Shown here piece by piece: positions 55,884 to 64,000 of a stretch of DNA of 64,000 nucleotides. The number at the start of each line of letters is the position of its first letter. Position 1 is the first letter of the stretch. The notes below the pieces were generated by a model. The model made no database searches. It was not told where the DNA came from and saw only the letters and a program-made list of their open reading frames with translations. The position numbers and the translations under genes were made by a program. This DNA is from Venturia oleaginea (taxonomy: Eukaryota; Ascomycota; Dothideomycetes; Venturiales; Venturiaceae): positions 682,001 to 746,000 of the forward strand of contig JABMLP010000002.1 in assembly GCA_013176395.1 (NCBI GenBank), in the 5' to 3' direction.

Positions 55884-58800
55884 ATTTTTTGTTTTGGTGT
55901 TTGGGTTTTCCTTCCTGCTTTGCCTCACTTGGAGTTGATCTCGGGAAGCACAGCGTTTTGGGATCCCCGGGCTCTTTATGAGTCACCATTTTTTATTTCT
56001 CTGGTCTCTTTGTTTCTTTGGCGTTTTTGCTTTTAATTTCCGACCACAGGTCTTTATTTTCCATTTCTCAGGCTACACCCTATACCCATCGATTTTGGTG
56101 TAGCCTACTGCATTGGCATTTCCTTGCGGCGGATTTCATTCTCTCTAAAAAGGATGTATTGTACAACAGAATTTGTTTTCTCGTTCTGGATGGTGCATCG
56201 CATTGGGCGAAGGTTTCACGAATCTCACGTTCGAGCGGCTTGTCATTCGGCTTTTCTTTCCTTAATTGGGTCGGTTTACAAAAAAGTTTGCCAGTGATCT
56301 TTTGAAGGATATACCCCGGTTGCATTTGGCAGGATCAATGGACGATTCCCTTCTTCCACACACTTCAGTTATTACTAGTTTAGCGCGAGCAATTTTCTTA
56401 CGAGGGCGTACTTTAGCAATTACACTCCCACCTCCATCTTGCCTCGCAACTGTGATTCCTGACATCGAGCCTTGCATATTCTTATCCATCTGTTCTCCTG
56501 ATCACTAACTTTGGGCCCCATGTCACACATGAAACTCACTCCTGACTCGATGCTCGCGATCGAGCATGAGTATGCAAGTTCAGCTGCACATTCTGAATCG
56601 ATGAACTCGCTCCAGCCATTATACTAGCCAGTACCTATCGCGACCCTTGCACCAACACGGTGTCACATACCCAAAGGCGCTTCGGGTCTTCTGCCATTGG
56701 TGCCATCTTATGTCAGGTCCAATAAACATGGTACTACTGGCGGCCTCTCTCTCTCCCTCAGCTTTGTGCAAGTTACCACCAACTTCCATTTGGTGCTTAT
56801 GCATTCAATGCATGGAACTTTCGATAGCTAATGTTGGTGGACCCGGACAACCCAGGCCTCATTTAGTCCAGACTGCATACTTGCGATGACATTCGTACTT
56901 GTGTTCGGAATTTTTGTACTACAGTAATACAAAAGCTATGTCGCTTAATTTGGAAACCCGGATCGAATGGGTACCTGTACCGCCTATTCTTTCTCACCAC
57001 GCGACACCAAATCTTGCATTGTGCTACCCTTCGCATTTCTCTTCGGCATTTTTTGCTTGGGAGCGAGCAAGCGGTACGACTACAAAAAGGGAGTGATTCA
57101 GTGTGACCTTCCCCAGCTTCCAATAAAGTATCTTAAATCAGTGTCTCGCATCTCCTTCTAGGTAATTCCTCGCATCCTAGCGCCAATTAGCTCTCACATG
57201 TGCTTTCATTGGCCCGCGATGGGGTCGTACCACCCAGGTGAAAGGACGGCTAGATGCAGCTTTTCAATTTATTTCCCCGTCCCTGGGACTCCCCTTGGAC
57301 CTGTCAGTCACTTCCCTAGTGCAGCAGATCAGGAGCGCGGTGAATTCCAGCACCTGTCGGCTTTTTTTGTCGACGTTCTACAGACACCCTATCCGAGTGA
57401 CTAATGGTTACAAATCCACTAGACAGTCCTAAACCTTTAAAGAGAGCAGCTGAAAAGATCTTGGCCTTCACGGAACGCTACCTGACCGACGCCAACACGA
57501 AATCTTCACGTTCTCGGAACCCGATCCCAATCTCTGGCACCCCTAACCACAGGCACCAGCGTTTTCCTTCGTCAAAAAGAAATCTGGGGTGCAGCAGTGC
57601 GCATCCAATTCTCAAGCACATGGCTATTCCAGAATCTCGATGACGATAGCAAGGGAAGATGGACGCTCGGGCTTGCAAACGGACCCAGACCTTGTCGGTT
57701 CGTCGTTTCCGGTCCGTCTTGCAGCATGTACCGTACCCACATCTTTCGTTCGCTTCACGCTGTTTGTTGCTGCGAAACGGCGGCCCGCAGACGAACGGCT
57801 GGCTATATGTTGGTCACATGCAAGGCGAGGTTGGTAGTCGTAAGCGCTGGGAATTCGCATCTGAGTGGTCCAGTTCTCTACCGGCATGTTTTCGGAACGT
57901 CATGTTGCATCGATAACGTAGTAGACTTTGATCGATATGGTCATCTGGAGGTGACCGATTGTCATCGTTAGAATCGGATTCAACACGGGCTTTCGATGGT
58001 GGTGATCGCGATTCGCGATTGCTTGAGGGGGGTTGGAGGGTGGAATGAGAATAGCGGAGGTGTGTTACGGCTTTCTCTCCTCTCAAAGCTATGCGATATA
58101 TAACCTCGCATTTCTGGAGATGGCGGTTAAGATTGTGATTCGCCAAGTTCCAAAATAATGTAAGGTATATACAAGCTGATAGGACCTTGCTTCTCGTTCC
58201 AACTCCTCAGTGAATTCCTTACTCTCTTCTCACATTCCACTCCCTAGCCTCCTCTTTTCGACAAACCCCGTAAGCCAGAACCCCCACTGAGCCGCTACGA
58301 TCCGCTCCCTGATCTTTCTCTCCTACCTCATGTGGTGGAGAGCGAGTCCACGTCCGGTAAGTAGGAGAGTATCTCACAATGACCTTCTCCATCCCAATAT
58401 TTCAATCCGCGCGAAAACGTGTCCCCTACCTTCGCAAACCTAGACCGGAAAGGGGAAGAATGGTATTTCGCACATCAAAGCACGTGTATGCAAGCCAGGA
58501 ACCAGATGATTAGCACTCAGTAGGGCACCCGTCGTAGGATTTCCATGGCGGTTGGAACGTTTATGGTTCATGTACGAGTACGCGGCTGAATTGTGCCCTG
58601 CGTGCAGTAGCTCCATGTACTCTCAGCTCTTGTGACCTTTTTAACTTGCATGAGTTCGCCAATGATGAATTGAGTTGGGATGAATTTCGCCATTGGCGCT
58701 TGCGAGGTTTGTCGGGCGCCATTGGAATGGTAATGGTGCACCACACCTTTCTGGTCGGTCGGTTAGATGATCCGGTCGAGCGCTCACTTTGCGTCATTCG

Positions 58801-60340
58801 TTGGTTTTCGAGGAGTATAGTTGGGCATCAATTTGTTACAGCTGAGTTGATTTCGATAGTCTCTTTCGATTTGGCATTTATTATCTCGAGTTCGACGTTG
58901 ACAAAATTCTAGGAAATGTTCAGATTCGGTTGCTAGAATATCGTCAATATCGGTGCGTACTGTGATTAAAGGGAGCATGCTGAAGAAGGCAGAGGACTGG
59001 AGACCCTAGTATGGAATCATGAAAATATGTACGATACGTATTCTCCCTGCACTCTTTTGTCCCTCCCAGTCGATCACACGATAAGACTTCAATGCCGACG
59101 ATAAGTGGCTATAAGTAGAATCGAATGTTCTTGACAAGGGTCTGGAAATCTCACGCCCTAGCATTGAATAAATTCATGGAAAAGGGAGACTTAGGTTCTA
59201 ATCATTGTTCCTGCGGTACTGATTGCATGAAATGACTGCATTAGTGTAAGCCGTTTCAGCGAACCGGTGGTTCCTGGGTGCAAGAGTATCGCGTCCAAAG
59301 GTAATTTGGCTTAATACAGATTGTAGATTTTGTCACTCTATAGACAAAGATATAGACAAAAATCATCAGAAGAGGAACGTTTGATGTTACAGTACAATAT
59401 GGCACGATCAGGGTGCCAAATCAAGCTACTTCAACAGCTTCTTCGGCACGCATCTGTCGGAGGAAAGGTTTTATTTCACGAAAGCTACCCATCGCGCGGA
59501 CTCTCTCACTTGAGCTTGACGACGTCAGGGCGATCCCAAATGCACTCAGCGACCTTGGAGAGAGCGGAGTTCCTCTCTGGACAAGATAATTCTGGGATCT
59601 GACGCGATTATGGCGGCGATGGATCAGGATGCGGAAGAATTTGCACGATAAAACCATGAAGAAGCAGGCAAAAGTACCGGGTGAAGAGGGTGTTCGTGAA
59701 GTGTCTAGGCTCTCTTTGTCATGGACATGCATGGAGATACCAAGCAACGAGGAATCGAGGATAGAGAGCGGATAGAGCTCAACATGTACAAAGTTGATGA
59801 TGCAGCACCGTCGTCGGTGTCAGCATTTGAAGTCCATGACCGATGGATTGCCTTTCTTCCCACTCTCGCAAATCTCGCGACGTTCACCGCGAAACAAACA
59901 GCTTCGATAGCCGTCAGCCGTCTTGCGGTAGGCGATACGTCATTATCCGACCCGGCTTAGAAGCTCAGAGAGCTCGATGGAAAACTTCTTCGCCGTTGTT
60001 ATCCGTGAAGTTTCTTCATCAAAATCTGTGCTACGGGGCCTTCACTGCGGAATTCGACTGTTTGGCGTCGAATCGGGTGCTATCCAGGAAAATCTCGAGG
60101 TACTATCCCAGCAGCTACGTGCCCAGCTGCGGAACCATCCGAGACGCCAATCAAACGCTCGAACGTGCCAGATGAATTGAGTTAGTTCAATTTGATCTGC
60201 GAACGCTATATCACTATAATTATTCAGACATCGCCCGAGCTTCCAACGATATAATCAACCACCATCAAGCCATTCCATCAATTGAACCTTCTTCTCGTTG
60301 CTACGTCTCCATTCATTCCTTCTCGCGCCAATCGCCCGCC
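55884..60340. other. Intergenic, no supportable gene
   Basis: About 4.4 kb with only short frames lacking any recognised domain. 60180-60340 is the leader of the MFS gene. No tRNA, rRNA or repeat with a partner in this window was found. Confidence 0.5.
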
Positions 60341-62273
60341 ATGGACAATGTCGACAAGGATTTGGCGAGGGCGGAGCGCGATGCCAGTCCCAATCGTTTC
60401 CAACGATATACGCCATCCGGAGAAGCAATTGAGCGCGTTGCAACTAGATGCTCGTCAGCTTCTTCAAACTCTTCCGCAAACTCTTCCGCAACTTCTCGAA
60501 ATACCCTTGACTCGATCAACATGTCTCGCCAGCCGACCGAAGGCGACAATATTGGTACCATGGAGCGGAGTGCTACTTCCATGAGCCGCATTCGGACGCA
60601 AAGATCGCAACACTCTGGGACCGTCGGCGCAAGTATGAAGAGCAAAAAATCGTCCAAATCTCTCCCAGCTTTTGGTGCTGGAAAGCCATATCCTCCCTCA
60701 TTGCCAGACAGGGAAGAATACGTCGTGGAATTCGATGGCGATGATGATCCGATGCACGCGCAAAATTGGCCGCTAAGAAAAAAGATGACTACCGCCGCAA
60801 TGCTTGGATGGACTACCTTTCTGTCTGCATTTGGTAGCAGTATCTTCTCAGCAGCTATTGGTTCCGTTGCGATGGTCTTCGGTGTCTCGATGGAAGTTGG
60901 AACTCTGGGCGTCTCGTTATACGTGTTGGGCTTCGCGTTCGGTCCCCTTGTATGGGCACCGTTCTCTGAATTGAAAGGAAGACGACTGCCCCTCGTCATT
61001 GGCTCCTTTGGATTCTCCATCTTCAACATTGCTGTTGCCGTCGCAAAGGACCTTCAAACCGTTACGATATGCAGATTCTTCGCTGGTTTCTTTGGGGCCT
61101 GTCCTTTGGCAGTTGTAGCCGCGACCTTCTCTGATATGTTCGACAACAGGAGCAGAGGTCTTGCTATCACCGTCTTTTCCCTCATGGTATTCAGTGGCCC
61201 TTTTGTGGCTCCGTTCATTGGCGGTTTCATCACCACCTCCTACTTAGGATGGCGGTGGACCGAGTACTTGGTAGCCATTTTGGGGTTCTCTGCGTTCACT
61301 CTCAATATTCTGTTCCTCGAAGAGACCTATGCTCCAATTATCCTGGTTAAAAAGTAAGTACACGATCGACCCATTAAAGGAACCACAGCTAATTACCTAA
61401 TAGAGCCGAAGAACTACGCCGAAGAACCAAGAACTGGGGAATTCACGCTAAGCAAGAAGAAATCGAGGTCGACATCAAAGAGCTAGTGGAGAAGAATTTC
61501 TCCAGACCCGTCAAAATGTTGATTTCGGAGCCTATCGTTCTGTTTCTGAGCATATACAATGCGTTCATTTATGGGCTCCTCTACCTCTTCTTGACCGCTT
61601 ACCCACTGGTCTTCCAACGCGTCCATGGAATGAGCCCAGGAGTGGGCGGTCTGCCATTCTTTGGGGTCATCTGTGGCCAACTTCTCGCAGGCCTCGTGAT
61701 CGTGATTCGGCGACCCGGGTACAACAGGAAGCTTGCTGCCAACAATAACGTTCCGATTCCAGAATGGAGATGCCCGGAAATTATCGCAGGTGGGATAAGT
61801 TTCAGCCTCGGGCTGTTCTGGTTTGGATGGACTGGGTACAGAGAAGACATTCACTGGATTGTCCCTACTCTCAGTGGCTTGATGACAGGCTTCGGAATTA
61901 TGTCCATTTTCTTGCAGGCATTGAACTATCTGGTGGATGCCTATCTCATGTTTGCTGCGTCAGCCAGTAAGTCAAGCTTGTGCCCTAATCACTCAACACA
62001 CTTTCTAATCTGCTTGTAGTCGCCGCAAATACCTTCATGCGATCACTCTGCGGAGCAGGATTTCCTCTTTTCGCAACTTACATGTTCAATGGTATGGGCA
62101 TTCAATGGGCATCCACGTTGCTCGGCTGCGTTGCTTTGCTTCTAGTCCCTGTTCCCATCTACTTCATGCTGAGAGGAGCGAAGATTCGATCCAAGAGCAA
62201 GTTTGCGCCTATACATCTGGCGCCAAAAGACGACAGTCTAACGGATGAAGAGAAGAGTCAGTACAGCGTATGA
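60341..62273 (+). CDS. DHA1-family MFS transporter (polyamine/drug exporter type)
   Basis: Model: exons 60341-61353, 61404-61966, 62020-62273 with introns of 50 and 53 nt; 609 aa, in frame. The cytosolic N terminus of about 145 residues is Ser-rich and ends with the [20 protein letters not shown] element. Twelve TM segments follow, with the loop motif [40 protein letters not shown], and a C-terminal [20 protein letters not shown]. The tail is Lys/Ser-rich. It is the same broad family as the gene at 42023-43809 but not a close copy. The Ser/Arg-rich N terminus would suit phosphorylation control, as in yeast Tpo proteins; the substrate is unknown. Confidence 0.92.
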
Positions 62274-62795
62274 GTTCATGATTGGTGAATGCTGTCTAAT
62301 GTTTGTTCGTAATGGGAAGAAGACGTTGATGGCGTCGGGACCCATGATTTGTAAATACCCAGTAATCGTTGTAATTTAATCTGTTCAGTGTGAGTTGAGT
62401 TTCGGATCTACCTCGGTCTTTTATTATGTGAGACGATTGAATGAGCGATGATTTCGAATCTTGTTGCTGCCGTTGATGAATAATCTCGAGGTAGAGTAAA
62501 TATCTATGGTAATTTTGTCGTACGGGAAAAGGGATATACTTTATCAACCCCTGAAATGTAGTGTATAAAACTGGGGCTTCGTTCTCGTTGCACGTGACCT
62601 ATTTGACCCTCAAAGATTCCAAGTGAATTAACGCGAGGAACACACCTAGTAGACCGCGTTCGCGTAGTACCTCTAAGCCTTGCCCAGAAATTTCTATCTC
62701 AGATCTAGACACAAATATACACGTCGCCCTCAAGCTTAGTCGCATTGCCCATTGACCACGAAAAGTACAACACGTCCGCCGCCGCAACTCCCATC
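62274..62795. other. Intergenic
   Basis: The 3' region of the MFS gene and the promoter of the next gene. Nothing else was seen. Confidence 0.5.
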
Positions 62796-64000
62796 ATGGG
62801 TTCGAGAAAGCGAGGCAGAGAGCAGATGGAAGCCATGGAGCCTGTCCCAGAGGTCGCTGAGGAGCCGTCTACACTCCAAAAGATACGGGAGATGTGGGAA
62901 TTCGCCAGTCTCATGCAATATCTGTTCTTTTTCGGCAAGGCAGTTAAGCTGGATGACCTAGATGTCGAGGTACGTGAGGTGACGATAGCTATGCGCCCCG
63001 GCATATAACTCGTACACCATTCATACAACTAATGCTTCTGGATGGCAGGACTTCGAAGACGAGTGCATTAAGCCAACTACCTCGGAAAGACTAAAGCAAA
63101 TTGGACTCGCGCTCCTCAAATTCGTCTCATCTCATAAAGGCTTGACGTGAGTATTAGATCACGTATTAGCTTCAGTACATGGCTAAGAAATACAGGCCTG
63201 AGATGTTCGACGAATACACCCGCCGCCAATATGTAGCCAAGGCTCCCAAACGCAACCCGTTCGGAGTCGAGGACGAGCCCGCGCAGTTCAACGACTTCGA
63301 CACCTTTACCAAGATCCGTGTCTTACAACAGCTCTCAGTATGGACTTTAAACAACCCAAATCCTATACGCGAGCGACTCGACGAGAGGGAGTCGGAACAA
63401 GTAAGCTGGGTAGGCGAAGACCAATACCAACCAATACTGCGCTTCTTACTGACCGTCTCAGCGCATCGAACCCTTTGGATGGGACAGAGATGATCGAGTC
63501 TATTTTGTCCTTGACGACAATCGCTTATATCGACGGACCGACGCTCCCCCGCCACCTGAAATTGCAACCCCCAAACCCAAAGCCAAGGCAAAGAAAGGCG
63601 GCAGAAGCACGAGATCGAATAAACGACGCCGAGTGTCGCGGACAATACCCGAGACCAGTCCTGAAGATGAAGAAGAAATGGCACAGGAGGCTGAGACGGG
63701 CGAGCCGGCTGCTGCTGAGAAGGAGGAAAAAGAGGAGAGACCTGACGATTTTCATATGCAGAAATGGGAGCTCATCGCAGTCACTATGGACGAATACAAC
63801 ATCTTCATAGACACCATTCGCAAGAGCAAGGATCTCAACGAAAAGTCCCTCGTCAAGAGCATACAGGAACACGTCTTCCCTATTCTTGCTGAGCAGGAGG
63901 AAGAGCGCCAAAGAAAGGAGGCTCGTCAATTAAAGGAGCTGGAATTGATGCAAAAGCTGGCCACTTCCAAACGGTCGAGTCGACTAGCTGGGAAGATGGA
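62796..64000 (+). CDS. Probable nuclear chromatin-associated protein (DDT/WHIM-like), 5' part, cut by window edge
   Basis: Model: exons 62796-62969, 63049-63146, 63196-63400, 63462 to beyond 64000, with introns of 79, 49 and 61 nt. All joins are in frame, giving the first about 338 residues. The N terminus has a basic MGSRKRGREQ, then MWEFASLMQYLFFFGKAV and ERLKQIGLALLKFVSSHKGL, resembling the helical DDT/WHIM-type segments of chromatin-remodelling partners. TKIRVLQQLSVWTLNNPNPI follows, then RIEPFGWDRDDRVYFVLDDN, the WHIM2-like line that ends in a Leu-Tyr-Arg. After it come a Lys/Arg-rich (nuclear localisation) and Glu-rich stretch and a long charged helix. The fungal relatives I recall end in a PHD finger, which would lie outside the window. 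ATG 62796 is the first Met in frame. Confidence 0.8.

Noticed and set aside
1..64000. CRISPR arrays, rRNA genes, telomeric repeats
   Set aside because: None seen; eukaryotic window with no regularly spaced repeat units beyond the minisatellites and no TTAGGG runs.

Overview
The window is chromosomal DNA of a filamentous ascomycete (Pezizomycotina). The evidence is spliced genes with short GT-AG introns (about 47-60 nt, with a few longer), a HET-domain gene, Tad1-like LINEs, Fot1/pogo DNA transposons carrying C-to-T (CpA to TpA) nonsense mutations of the kind left by repeat-induced point mutation (RIP), an ergosterol/mevalonate gene, and siderophore-type transporters. I cannot name the species.

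Layout. 1-14.7 kb is a repeat- and relic-rich block: a broken LINE on the minus strand that runs off the left edge, two head-to-head pogo/Fot1 elements (4248-6078 and 6337-8203), a HET gene with two in-frame stops (8214-11052), a degraded PRISE-like reductase (11171-12290), and a third pogo element (13565-14661) that has lost its catalytic core but keeps an open reading frame. 15.5-23.3 kb is a conserved housekeeping block: a 1268-aa PPR protein, divergently transcribed ERG8 (phosphomevalonate kinase), and a prenylated membrane-anchored ubiquitin-fold protein with a second copy of its tail-coding segment just downstream. 24.7-26.6 kb holds degraded minus-strand coding remnants.

26.9-43.8 kb is a transport and metabolism block: a GMC oxidoreductase, a full-length B-type ABC transporter, a GNAT acetyltransferase, a 14-TM siderophore-iron-transporter-type MFS protein, an IroE/EstB-like siderophore-esterase-type hydrolase and a DHA1 MFS transporter. 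Three perfect ATCWGATAA sites (the consensus of the fungal iron-regulatory GATA factors) lie within 227 bp upstream of the ABC gene. An identical 18-bp word lies upstream of both the MFS siderophore transporter and the esterase. I infer an iron/siderophore import, hydrolysis and possibly acetylation locus; no NRPS or other assembly enzyme is present, so it is not a complete biosynthetic cluster.

44.2-45.0 kb carries three tandem, same-strand micro-ORFs (33, 26 and 33 codons). Each is hydrophobic, begins Met-Phe, and starts directly after an apparent 5'-UTR intron. This is the most unusual structure in the window and is not explained by any family I know.

45-54 kb is gene-poor: a small inverted-repeat element (45476-45670), a minisatellite, a dispersed repeat shared with 13.1-13.3 kb, and the 3' part of a second LINE (48906-49918). 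54.6-55.9 kb holds a conserved fungal protein of unknown function, 55.9-60.3 kb no supportable gene, 60.3-62.3 kb a second DHA1 MFS transporter, and 62.8-64.0 kb the first exons of a probable nuclear (DDT/WHIM-like) chromatin protein cut by the window edge.

All gene models are from reading the sequence only. Exon joins were checked for frame and GT/AG ends by hand but have no transcript support.
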